43,389 nucleotides of DNA from positions 1 through 43,389 of the forward strand of contig DAOUQC010000037.1 of NCBI GenBank assembly GCA_030625775.1. The letters run 5' to 3'. Positions 17,244-24,738 of this stretch are shown here, piece by piece (position 1 is the stretch's first letter; each line of letters starts with the position of its first letter). The notes under the pieces are model-generated. The model had not been told where the DNA came from. It saw only the letters and a list, made by a program, of their open reading frames with translations, and did not search any database. A program made the translations under genes and the position numbers. This DNA comes from Verrucomicrobiota bacterium. GTDB taxonomy: Bacteria > Verrucomicrobiota > Verrucomicrobiia > Verrucomicrobiales > DEV007.

Positions 17244-18152
17244 ATGAAATTTTTTGATTCACATGTGCATATGGTGTCGCGGACGACTGATGATTATCAG
17301 CGTATGGCAGCGGCGGGAACGGTGGCTTTGATCGAGCCCTCATTCTGGCAGGGGCAACCGAGGACAGAAGTGGGTTCGTTTAAGGATTATTTTAATACTT
17401 TGATTGGTTTTGAGCGTTTCCGTGCCAGCCAGTTCGGGATTAAACATTATTGTACCATTGGGCTGAACCCAAAGGAGGCGAACAATGAAAAGCTCGCCGA
17501 TGGGGTGATGGAATTGTTGCCGCTCTATATTTGCAAAGAAGGCGTGGTGGGGATTGGCGAAATCGGTTTTGATGACCAGACCAAATTGGAGGAAAAGTAT
17601 CTGCGCATCCAGGCACGGATGGCGGTGGAGGCGGATTTGCCGATTCAGATTCATACGCCGCACCGGGACAAGAAGGCGGGCACCAAAAGGACGATGGATG
17701 TGCTCGAGGACACGGGCTGCGATCCTGCCAGGGTGATCATCGATCATAACAATGAGGAGAGTGTGAAGGAGGTGCTCGACCGTGGTTACTGGGCGGCGTT
17801 TACGATTTATCCGCACACCAAACTTGGCAACGAACGGTTGGTGGAAATCCTGCGTGAGTATGGTGGTGAGCGTATCATCGTCGACAGTGCGGCGGATTGG
17901 GGGATCAGCGATGCTCTGGCGGTACCAAAAACAGCAGCGGTTTTGAAAGAGAACGGGACGACCATGGAGACCATCGAGAGGGTGACTTATGGGAATCCGC
18001 TGGAAGCATATGGTCAGAGTGGTCAGGTCAGTGAGAGCGACTGGGAAGATGCTGAGGGAGTGGATCCCTCGGCTCTGTTTGCGGGCAATACCCTGTTTCG
18101 TGGAGGCCAGGACGTGGAGGAAGCGATGGCACAGTATAAGGTGATCACTTGA
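17244..18152 (+). CDS. eboB: TatD-family metal-dependent hydrolase, EboB type
   Basis: A 302-residue amidohydrolase-fold protein with the full TatD ligand set: DSHVH at residues 5-9, the glutamate of GIGEIGFDD (about 108), IQIHTPHRD (His about 138), IIDHNNE (His about 167) and IVDSAADWG (Asp about 213). The opening VSRTTDDYQRMAAAGTVALI followed by EPSFWQGQPRT and the HYCTIGLNPKEANN segment are, in my recollection, characteristic of the ebo-cluster subgroup rather than of housekeeping TatD DNases. It lies nine bases after eboA and is certainly cotranscribed with it. The substrate is unknown. The eboC (UbiA-like), eboD (dehydroquinate-synthase-like), eboE and eboF genes do not follow; a hairpin repeat and a glycosidase gene do. 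Confidence 0.87.
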   Translation: MKFFDSHVHMVSRTTDDYQRMAAAGTVALIEPSFWQGQPRTEVGSFKDYFNTLIGFERFRASQFGIKHYCTIGLNPKEANNEKLADGVMELLPLYICKEGVVGIGEIGFDDQTKLEEKYLRIQARMAVEADLPIQIHTPHRDKKAGTKRTMDVLEDTGCDPARVIIDHNNEESVKEVLDRGYWAAFTIYPHTKLGNERLVEILREYGGERIIVDSAADWGISDALAVPKTAAVLKENGTTMETIERVTYGNPLEAYGQSGQVSESDWEDAEGVDPSALFAGNTLFRGGQDVEEAMAQYKVIT

Positions 18153-18174
18153 TATGGGATGTTACGTTTGGAAT

Positions 18175-18262
18175 TAGGGCCGCACCTTTGGTGCTTATGG
18201 TTTTGGAAATCAATTTCCCAGGGTAGGTCCCTGGGCTGACATAGAGGCGCCCCGTTGGGGTT
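18175..18262 (+). repeat. Three-hairpin intergenic repeat, copy 1
   Basis: Three successive stem-loops: GCACC-TTT-GGTGC (18182-18194), CCCAGGG-TAGGT-CCCTGGG (18217-18235) and CCCC-GTT-GGGG (18250-18260), the last two joined by CTGACATAGAGGCG. Copy 2 at 19050-19137 has the same order, spacing and linker. It lies just after eboB and could terminate or stabilise that transcript. Confidence 0.88.
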
Positions 18263-18284
18263 TAATGATGTGGAGAGTTAAGTA

Positions 18285-19043
18285 ATGAAAAATTTGTGTT
18301 TGGTTTTAGCAATCGTGTTTTTTTCGATTACCATTCGTGGAGAAGAAATCGAATTTCGGGGTGCAAGGTTCATCGTTTATCGGATTGATCCGGCAAAGCA
18401 AAAGCTGGAGTTGTTTTGGCGAAACAATAAGAGGGAGGCATACAATACCTTCGAGAATTTGGAGGCTGCGCTGAAAGTGCAAGGCAAACAACTGAAGTTT
18501 GCTATTAACGCAGGAATATATGCACCTGGTTTTTTGCCCGAGGGTTTGCATATTGAAAAGGGCAAAAAACTGAGGGCTTTAAACCTAAAAAATGCTCCTG
18601 GAAATTTTTTTTTAAAACCAAATGGAGTCTTTTTTATCAAGAAAGATGGAGCGGCGGGGGTTTTGGAAACAGTTCAGTTTAAAGCTTTAAAACAACGATT
18701 GCGATTGGCGGTACAGTCAGGGCCCTTGTTGCTCGATCACGGACGCATTCATCCCAAGTTCAATGAACCTTCCCCAAATTTGTTGCTTCGCAACGGCGTG
18801 GGGATTGATAGAGGGGGGCGTATTGTATTCGCTTGTTCGGATCGCAGTGAGCACGGCAAGATTGGTCGAATCAATCTTTATGGTTTTGCCATGCTGTTCA
18901 AAAAACTTGGCTGTGACAACGCTTTGTTTTTGGATGGTGATATTTCTGAAATATTCATTCGAGGAGAGACTGGTCCTCTGCAGCGGACTTCCGCATTTGC
19001 GGCTATGTTTGGGATCACGGAAGAGGTAGGGAAAAAACGATGA
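18285..19043 (+). CDS. Phosphodiester glycosidase family (NAGPA-like) exported protein
   Basis: A 252-residue protein with a signal peptide (NLCLVLAIVFFSITIRGEE). It then has the core of the phosphodiester glycosidase family (NAGPA, 'uncovering enzyme' fold): FAINAGIYAPGFLPEGLHIEKG (about 64-85), NFFLKPNGVFFI, LAVQSGPLLLDHGRIH (about 143-158), RNGVGIDRGGRIVFACSD and CDNALFLDGDISEIFIRG (about 213-230), which carries the conserved LDGG-like loop as LDGDIS. The family removes GlcNAc or related sugars from phosphodiesters; bacterial members act on exopolysaccharide or wall polymers. It has its own intergenic surroundings, with the same three-hairpin repeat on both sides, so it may have moved as a unit. 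Confidence 0.82.
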   Translation: MKNLCLVLAIVFFSITIRGEEIEFRGARFIVYRIDPAKQKLELFWRNNKREAYNTFENLEAALKVQGKQLKFAINAGIYAPGFLPEGLHIEKGKKLRALNLKNAPGNFFLKPNGVFFIKKDGAAGVLETVQFKALKQRLRLAVQSGPLLLDHGRIHPKFNEPSPNLLLRNGVGIDRGGRIVFACSDRSEHGKIGRINLYGFAMLFKKLGCDNALFLDGDISEIFIRGETGPLQRTSAFAAMFGITEEVGKKR

Positions 19044-19049
19044 ATTGTT

Positions 19050-19137
19050 AGGGCCGCACCTTTGGTGCTTTTTATATTTTGGTTGCAGACCCAGGGCGCT
19101 GCCTTGGGCTGACATAGAGGCACCCCGTTGGGGCTGT
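19050..19137 (+). repeat. Three-hairpin intergenic repeat, copy 2
   Basis: The same architecture as 18175-18262: GCACC-TTT-GGTGC (19056-19068), CCCAGGG-CGCTG-CCTTGGG with one G-T pair (19090-19108) and CCCC-GTT-GGGG (19123-19133). The arms and the AGGGCCGCACCTTTGGTGCT and GGGCTGACATAGAGGC blocks are conserved while the loops vary, as expected if the stems matter. It begins six bases after the glycosidase stop codon. Confidence 0.88.
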
Positions 19138-19231
19138 TGCAGAGGGCACAATGAGTTTTTGAAAATAATTTCTTTTTTCGTGTCCCTTGTGCTTTTTGTG
19201 GCTAGCTTTCCATCCTGAACATTTGCTGCTC

Positions 19232-19828
19232 ATGATTTATAATCTTTCCCTTATTGCTATTCTTACTTTTGTTCCATTGCTGCCGGATTCGGCTTGGGCT
19301 TTGGATTTCGAGTCGGATATCCAGCCGATCTTGAAAAAAAAATGTTTCAAGTGTCATTCCGGACCGAAGGCCAAAAAAGGTTTGCGATGGGATAAAAAAG
19401 AGGTGGTGGCCGAGTGGATCAAAGAGGGGACGGATTCGGTGATCGTTCCGGGCAGCCCGGTTAAGAGTCTGATGTTCATCAAGACCAGCCAGGGCAGGCA
19501 AAATCATCCGGATGGTATGCCACCGCTTCGGCGGGGGACGCCCTTATCTGAGGGGGAGCTGAAATTAGTGGCTAAGTGGATCACTGAAGGGGCGAAGGTG
19601 ACTTCGTCGGAAGAGGATGATAGCACTGTGAAGATGAAAAAAGAGGATGAAGTTAAGATTTATGACTGGACCAATCTGAGTGGCCAGACAATCAAGGCTG
19701 GTTTTGTACGTTTGGAGGACAAGTCGGTGGTATTGAGATTGGAGAGCGGCAAGGACACTACTTATCCGATGGGTAAGTTGTCGGTAGAGAGCCGGGAGTT
19801 GGCGAAGAAGCTGGCGGAGGGGAAGTGA
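19232..19828 (+). CDS. Planctomycete-type cytochrome c domain protein with SHD1-like C-terminus
   Basis: A 198-residue exported protein. After a signal peptide (LSLIAILTFVPLLPDSAWA) the PSCyt1 domain reads FESDIQPILKKKCFKCHSG, with a single haem motif CFKCH near residue 40, then PGSPVKSLMFIKTSQ, HPDGMPPL and LVAKWITEGA. These are the usual order of PSCyt1 including the methionine of 'MPP' that can ligate haem. After a charged linker, the C-terminal 55 residues (IYDWTNLSGQTIKAGFVRLE...YPMGKLS) match the SHD1-like 'W.d.sGr.i.A.fv' module common in planctomycete and verrucomicrobial proteins. Most family members are fused to long PSD1/PSCyt2 enzymes; this one is compact. The start at 19232 is the first ATG and gives a good signal peptide. 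Confidence 0.82.
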   Translation: MIYNLSLIAILTFVPLLPDSAWALDFESDIQPILKKKCFKCHSGPKAKKGLRWDKKEVVAEWIKEGTDSVIVPGSPVKSLMFIKTSQGRQNHPDGMPPLRRGTPLSEGELKLVAKWITEGAKVTSSEEDDSTVKMKKEDEVKIYDWTNLSGQTIKAGFVRLEDKSVVLRLESGKDTTYPMGKLSVESRELAKKLAEGK

Positions 19829-19921
19829 CCTTACTTTTTCCTGGCTTATAAATATTGAGCGGCATGGCCCTGCCAGCAGTCTACTTTCACTGACACAGTG
19901 AATTGAACGAAGGATTTAATT

Positions 19922-21439
19922 ATGAAGAAGGCGATATTTTTGGCAGCGATCTATTGTGGAATCAGCTCCATGGGCCAGGCTCTTGAAGCGGCTCCAGTGA
20001 AAGCGGGCTTCGCGGAAAGGGATATCACTCCGGCGATCGGAATGGAAAAACCGGGGGGATATGGCAAGTCTTACAACCGCTTCCTGCATGACCCTTGTAA
20101 GGTCCGTGCGGTGGTATTCGATGATGGAAAAAAACGTATCGCTCTGGTGGGGATCGACGCACTGGTGATTCGACGGGTGAATGTGGAGAATGTGCGCAAG
20201 AAGGTGAAGGAGATGTGCGGGATTGAACCCAGCTCGGTATTGATCGGGGCGTCGCATTCGCATTCATCGGGGCCAACAGGCATGATCCTGCCGGGTGAAT
20301 TTGATCAGGCAGATGCCTTTACCCAGGAGTTGGCTTATGTGAAGTCTTCAAACGCAGATGCGGGTTACCTGGAGGAGGTGGAGCGTAGGCTGGTGGATGT
20401 CATCGTCGCAGCAGATGGAAAAAAGACGGAAGTGGAAGTTGGCTTTGCCAGTGGTCACGAGCCGAATGTTTCTTTCAATCGCCGCTTCCGGATGAAAAAC
20501 GGGCAGACCCATACACACCCGCGTTATGGCAATCCCGATATGTTGGAACCGGCGGGCCCAATTGATCCTGAGGTGGGCGTGATCGGAGTGTGGGACAAAA
20601 AGAGTGGTGAGATTCTGGGGTGCGTAGTGAACTTTGCCTGTCACGCCACGACGAGTCCCGGTGGGATATCGGCGAACTACCCGTGGTATTTAGAGAAGGT
20701 GATCAAGGATGTGATGGGGGACAAAATAGTCACGGTATTTTTGAATGGAGCTTCGGGAGACATCACCCAGGTGGACAATCAGACGCCCTTTGTGATGAAG
20801 GCGGGTGAAGGTATGGCAAAAATCGTGGGAGGATCGGTAGCGGCCGAAACCTTGAAGCAATTATGGCGTATGCCGCGGGGGACCGAGATCACAGTGGATG
20901 CACAGCAGGAGGTGATGCGGATAGCCCGCCGTAAACCAAGCAAGGCTCACCTAGAGGCGGCGAATAAAAATGTGAAGGATCCGGAGTTTAAAAAGAAGGA
21001 TGCCTCTGCCTGGACTTTTGCCAAGGAAACGGTGTTGCTGGATGCATTGATCCAAAGTGAGCCTGTCCGGGATGTTGAGATTCATGCGGTGAAAGTGGGG
21101 CCTGCAGTTTTTGTTACGACACCGGCAGAGTATTTTACTCAGTTTGGTCTCGATCAGAAAAAAGCGATTAAGTTTCCCTATGTCTGGCCGGTGAGTCTGG
21201 CGAATGGCTGTGTGGGTTACGTGCCAACGGAGGAAGCTCTGGGACCGAAAGGCGGGGGCTATGAAACCCGGCTGACGAGCTACAGTAATTTGATTCCCAA
21301 GGCGGGCACGATGATGCGTGACAAGGGAATTGAGTTGGCTGGAAAGATGAAGGCTGATCCCGAACCGGAGGGAGAAAAACACCCACCGTTCAAAGGCACG
21401 GGTTGGAAGTATGGCAACGTGCCGCCAGAAGTGGACTAG
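19922..21439 (+). CDS. Neutral/alkaline ceramidase-like exported hydrolase
   Basis: A 505-residue protein with a signal peptide (AIFLAAIYCGISSMGQALEA) and the N-terminal domain of neutral ceramidases: VKAGFAERDITPAIGMEKPG (about 26-45), DPCKVRAVVFDDGKKRIALVGIDAL, SSVLIGASHSHSSGPTG (about 103-119, the zinc-site His-Ser-His region), CVVNFACHATT (metal histidine) and NGASGDITQVD (about 274-284). The family hydrolyses N-acyl sphingosine or other amides, but verrucomicrobial and planctomycete members are numerous and of unproven substrate. The C-terminal part (PYVWPVSLANGCVGYVPT, GGYETRLTSYSNL) is also typical. It follows the cytochrome-domain gene after 93 bases on the same strand. Confidence 0.88.
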   Translation: MKKAIFLAAIYCGISSMGQALEAAPVKAGFAERDITPAIGMEKPGGYGKSYNRFLHDPCKVRAVVFDDGKKRIALVGIDALVIRRVNVENVRKKVKEMCGIEPSSVLIGASHSHSSGPTGMILPGEFDQADAFTQELAYVKSSNADAGYLEEVERRLVDVIVAADGKKTEVEVGFASGHEPNVSFNRRFRMKNGQTHTHPRYGNPDMLEPAGPIDPEVGVIGVWDKKSGEILGCVVNFACHATTSPGGISANYPWYLEKVIKDVMGDKIVTVFLNGASGDITQVDNQTPFVMKAGEGMAKIVGGSVAAETLKQLWRMPRGTEITVDAQQEVMRIARRKPSKAHLEAANKNVKDPEFKKKDASAWTFAKETVLLDALIQSEPVRDVEIHAVKVGPAVFVTTPAEYFTQFGLDQKKAIKFPYVWPVSLANGCVGYVPTEEALGPKGGGYETRLTSYSNLIPKAGTMMRDKGIELAGKMKADPEPEGEKHPPFKGTGWKYGNVPPEVD

Positions 21440-21606
21440 GAATCAATTGAAAATTGATAATGGACAACGAAGAGGAGGATCTCGCAAAGAGCGCTCAGGC
21501 AGAGAACAGGAAATGCCAATTTAAAACTTCTTTCATGGATTGTATTCCTTTGCGATTCTTACTGGCTTGAGCGTAGCGGGCGAGAGTCTCTTTTTCTCCT
21601 GTTGTT

Positions 21607-22530
21607 CTAACCCGTTTCGGGTATGAAGGTGGGCATGACGACGCCGTTGATGGGTTGTTGCTCACCGAGCACCTGGGAAAAGTGGAGCTCGCAGTTTCTG
21701 GCACCGATGGAAAACATCGCATCGACCAGTTCCCGGTTGTCGGCAGGCACGAGGAACAGGGGGCTGCGACCTTTGTGTTGATTGAGTTCGTTGACAATGA
21801 GATTGCCGGCGACTTCGGCACTACGTGCGACACCCGGTCCGAGCATGTTGCTGGCAGGATGATTGACAGATACGAGGAAACCGTCAACCTGGCCGTCTTT
21901 GTCCTCACTGATGGAGACATGCCAGATGTCATCATCGTTTTCGATGAAATAGCAGTAGTCGCGTTCACGGGAGATTCTGCTGACCTCAAACTCAAGGGCT
22001 CCCATGGCGGAAATATCCTCCAGATCGGCATCGCGTACACGACTGAGATCAAATTTGGGGTTTTCAATTCCTGTTTTTGGAACCTCCAGCATCATGTCCT
22101 GGTAAATTGCTGTGGGAACAAAACCTTTGCGATTGTAAAGGGAATAGGAATCCAGGTTCAGTGCACTGGAGACCAGGCGCAGGGACATTTGGCGAGCTTT
22201 GGTGAAGTCGATGATTTCATTCAAGAGGGCGCTGGCCACACCGGCACCGAAAAAATTGGGGTGAACGTTCATGATGCCGAGAGATACATGCGTTTCACGT
22301 GGGTGGTAAAAACAGGAGCCCATGATCGCTCCGGTTTCATTGTGTTCGGCGATGAGGCAGCAGCCCGGATCGAGATCCTCGTAAACCTGGCAAAAAAGCA
22401 GACAGACTTGCGGCCCGCCGGAGAAGGCGGGATGCCCCTGTTTGGTTTCATACCAGTGATTGGTGGAGAGGTAGATCAGACTGGCTACTTCCGACCAATC
22501 CGATTTTTTCATGGGGCGTAGACTGAACAT
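21607..22530 (-). CDS. GNAT family N-acetyltransferase, probably two-domain
   Basis: A 307-residue cytoplasmic protein. The first half is a GNAT domain: FSLRPMKKSDWSEVASLIYL at the N-terminus, AIMGSCFYHPRETHVSLGIMNVHPNFFGAGVASALL (about 68-103, with the acetyl-CoA pyrophosphate loop written as PNFFGAGVA instead of the usual RGxGxG/A), then SYSLYNRKGFVP (about 128-139), the 'Y..GF' element. The second half (about 160-300, KFDLSRVRDADLEDISAMGALEFEVSRISRE... VSRERDY) looks like a degenerate second GNAT or acetyltransferase-18-like domain. The substrate is unknown. It is transcribed leftwards, downstream of the DUF2089 regulator gene after 84 bases, so the two may be one unit. Confidence 0.85.
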   Translation of the reverse strand: MFSLRPMKKSDWSEVASLIYLSTNHWYETKQGHPAFSGGPQVCLLFCQVYEDLDPGCCLIAEHNETGAIMGSCFYHPRETHVSLGIMNVHPNFFGAGVASALLNEIIDFTKARQMSLRLVSSALNLDSYSLYNRKGFVPTAIYQDMMLEVPKTGIENPKFDLSRVRDADLEDISAMGALEFEVSRISRERDYCYFIENDDDIWHVSISEDKDGQVDGFLVSVNHPASNMLGPGVARSAEVAGNLIVNELNQHKGRSPLFLVPADNRELVDAMFSIGARNCELHFSQVLGEQQPINGVVMPTFIPETG

Positions 22531-22614
22531 ATAAATAAGGGGGGAGGGGCTGAAGTGAGGGAGAATGCTTAATTTGTCCTAAAAGTAATCCCAGTCAATG
22601 TTGAGTGAGTGATG

Positions 22615-22962
22615 TCATTGGTTTTGGGAACTATGAGTTTGATTCAACTCGCATTGATGCGCTTCGATAAGCGCTTTAAAGATACTGGAGTCGATGATGC
22701 CCTCAGCGAGCAGGTAACGGACACTTCTTTCAAAAGGGCCGGCATCCCGGGCATTCAATTCGTCACCGATTTCAACTTTCTGGATCAGACGATCGAGACG
22801 CAGCCGGACGGTTGGATAGGACACTTCGTAGGCTTTGGCCAGATCCTTGAGTGAACCGGAAACGAGCAGAAAGCGCTTGAGAAAGGCGACATCCTCATCG
22901 TCAAGACGCTTGACCCAGAGGCGGTTTTCCTTGTCCTGCCTGTCTGTGCTACATGTTTCCAT
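22615..22962 (-). CDS. DUF2089 family protein, putative DNA-binding regulator
   Basis: A 115-residue protein. Its core KRLDDEDVAFLKRFLLVSGS then LKDLAKAYEVSYPTVRLRLD (about 18-57) is the DUF2089 helix-turn-helix pattern, with the recognition helix around VSYPTVRLRLDRLI. The rest is a short helical tail (FERSVRYLLAEGIIDSSIFKALIEAH). Members usually carry an N-terminal zinc ribbon, which this protein lacks. The gene is divergent from the zinc metallopeptidase, and an AT-rich region with a perfect 20-bp palindrome lies 18 bases upstream of its start, a natural candidate for autoregulation. The regulated genes are inferred only from position. Confidence 0.82.
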   Translation of the reverse strand: METCSTDRQDKENRLWVKRLDDEDVAFLKRFLLVSGSLKDLAKAYEVSYPTVRLRLDRLIQKVEIGDELNARDAGPFERSVRYLLAEGIIDSSIFKALIEAHQCELNQTHSSQNQ

Positions 22963-22979
22963 TTTTTAATTAATATTCA

Positions 22980-22999
22980 AATAATTTAATTAAATTATT
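22980..22999. promoter_or_regulatory. Perfect 20-bp palindrome, candidate operator
   Basis: AATAATTTAA followed by its exact reverse complement TTAAATTATT, centred between 22989 and 22990. It lies in an A+T-rich divergent promoter region (22963-23119) between the DUF2089 regulator and the metallopeptidase, 18 bases upstream of the regulator's ATG. AT-rich sequence makes chance palindromes more likely, so the operator call is moderate. Confidence 0.45.
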
Positions 23000-23119
23000 A
23001 ATAATATGCAAGTAGAACTAAATAATATTAATATAGTGATTATTTTCTACCAAGTGATAGCAGCTCAATATTTGAGGGAAAATACTTGTTTAGCTTTACC
23101 TCAACACTAAAATCCCAGG

Positions 23120-24031
23120 ATGGAATGGAAAGGCAGACGTCGCAGTTCAAATGTTGAAGACAGGAGGGGAGAGCGCGTTAGCGGTGGTTCAGGTCGATCT
23201 TCTGCAGCGGGGGGAATGTTGTTATCTCTGTTCTTTCGTAGCAGTGCAAAAACCAAGCTGTTTATCATTATTGGCGGCATTGTGGTGATGTTTGTTTTCG
23301 GGATTACCCCGATGTCGGTATTGAATTTTCTTGGGGGTGGAACAGGGGCGCCGACGGTCACTCGCGAGGCCTCTGCTCCCAATGATGAAATGGCGGCCTT
23401 TTTGGGAACGATCAAAGCAGACAATGAGGATGTGTGGGCACAGTTATTCCAGGGATATGGAAAAAAATACCGTCCGGCAAAGATGGTGATCTACTCGGAT
23501 AAAACGGTGATGCCGGGAGGATTGGCCGACGCGCGTATGGGGCCGTTTTATATGCCGGTTAATGAAACGGTTTACATCGATCCTCATTTTTTCCGGGAAA
23601 TGAGAGAGCGCTTTGGAGCTCCGGGTGATTTTGCCCAGGCTTATGTGATTGCCCATGAGATAGGTCATCATGTCCAGAACCTGCTGGGCTACACTGATAA
23701 GGTTCATGGTCAGCAAGGCAGGGTTTCAAAAAAGGAATACAATCGGCTCTCGGTGCGGCTGGAATTGCAGGCTGATTTTTTAGCTGGAGTGTTTGCTCAT
23801 CATGCCGACGAGCAGTTCAATTTTTTGGAACACGGGGACATTCAGGAAGCGATGAATTGTGCGCGTGCGATCGGGGATGACACTTTGCAGAAGGCATCCG
23901 GCGGAAGAGTGATGCCGGATTCGTTTACTCACGGAACCTCCGAACAGCGTTCAAAGTGGTTCATGAAGGGTTACCGCAGCGGGGATGTGCGGCAGGGGAA
24001 TACTTTTGAAATCCCCTATGGGCAGCTTTGA
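23120..24031 (+). CDS. Neutral zinc metallopeptidase (YpfJ family)
   Basis: A 303-residue membrane-anchored protein. A short arginine-rich N-terminus (MEWKGRRRSSNVEDRRG) matches the family start, followed by a membrane segment (TKLFIIIGGIVVMFVFGI, about 51-68). The periplasmic catalytic part includes YIDPHFFREMRERFGAPGDF, the gluzincin-type zinc motif HEIGHH (about 179-184) and LELQADFLAGVFAHH (about 214-228), whose glutamate is the likely third ligand. The C-terminal YRSGDVRQGNTF is also typical of YpfJ/KPN_02809-like proteins. The physiological substrate of the family is unknown. The gene is divergent from the DUF2089 regulator across an AT-rich region. Confidence 0.93.
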   Translation: MEWKGRRRSSNVEDRRGERVSGGSGRSSAAGGMLLSLFFRSSAKTKLFIIIGGIVVMFVFGITPMSVLNFLGGGTGAPTVTREASAPNDEMAAFLGTIKADNEDVWAQLFQGYGKKYRPAKMVIYSDKTVMPGGLADARMGPFYMPVNETVYIDPHFFREMRERFGAPGDFAQAYVIAHEIGHHVQNLLGYTDKVHGQQGRVSKKEYNRLSVRLELQADFLAGVFAHHADEQFNFLEHGDIQEAMNCARAIGDDTLQKASGGRVMPDSFTHGTSEQRSKWFMKGYRSGDVRQGNTFEIPYGQL

Positions 24032-24045
24032 ATTGGAATTTCATC

Positions 24046-24711
24046 TCATTTGGAAGCGGGCGGATTGGGTGCAGAGGCAGGCTCCTTGAGCAATTGGTGG
24101 ACTGCATCGATGATCAATTCCTCTGCATTGGGAAGCATTCCGCTGACGTAAAAACGTACCACTCCTTGTTTGTCCACGACTGCATAACGATCACTGTGAA
24201 TCAGGTCATTGCTGCCAAGGAGTTTTTCTTTTTGGGCTTCATCGGCAATCGGAAGAAGGAAATTATTTTTCACGATACGGGTCAATTTTTTATAATCACC
24301 GGTCAGGAAATGCCACTGATCAGAATCCCTGCCGTAGCGTTCGGCGTAGGTCTTTAAGCGTTCGGGGGTGTCTGTTTGCGGATCCACAGTGAAAGAAACC
24401 ATGATGAAATCATTTTCATCAGCCAACTTCCCCAGAACTCTTCGCAAGCGGTAGGTGAGATAGGAGCACTCGGTATTGCAGGAGGTGAATACAAAACTGG
24501 CCACCCAGACTTTGCCTTTCAGATCAGCGGTGGAAATTGTTTCATTTCGCTGATTAGTGAAGGTCATGGTTTCGATTTCCTTGTAGGAATCGATTTTGGC
24601 ATGAACTTCCTGTTTTTTGCATCCGGCTAAGGCCAGGCAAAGTATACTTGATAAAAGGATAAGCTTGGCAGATCTGAAGGAAAGGGCGTATCGGGTGGGA
24701 TTATTGTCCAT
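24046..24711 (-). CDS. SCO1/SenC family lipoprotein, CxxxC type
   Basis: Thioredoxin-fold copper chaperone family used in maturation of the CuA centre of cytochrome c oxidase. The start at 24711 gives MDNNPTRYALSFRSAKLILL and a lipobox (LALAGC), so a lipid-anchored periplasmic protein. The copper motif is FVFTSCNTEC (C-x3-C), followed by RRVLGKLADENDFIMVSFTVDPQTDTP and the distal histidine in DLIHSDRYAVVDKQG. All three copper ligands are therefore present. An upstream in-frame ATG at 24750 would overlap the divergent neighbour and spoil the signal peptide. The two SCO genes face apart with 27 bases between their start codons, so they share a very short divergent promoter. Confidence 0.92.
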   Translation of the reverse strand: MDNNPTRYALSFRSAKLILLSSILCLALAGCKKQEVHAKIDSYKEIETMTFTNQRNETISTADLKGKVWVASFVFTSCNTECSYLTYRLRRVLGKLADENDFIMVSFTVDPQTDTPERLKTYAERYGRDSDQWHFLTGDYKKLTRIVKNNFLLPIADEAQKEKLLGSNDLIHSDRYAVVDKQGVVRFYVSGMLPNAEELIIDAVHQLLKEPASAPNPPASK

Positions 24712-24738
24712 CAAATACTCAGATTTAAAATTATAGAA

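Noticed and set aside
21655-22521. 288-codon open frame on the plus strand
   Set aside because: Antisense to the GNAT gene; the acetyltransferase motifs are on the minus strand and the plus-strand product has no family resemblance.
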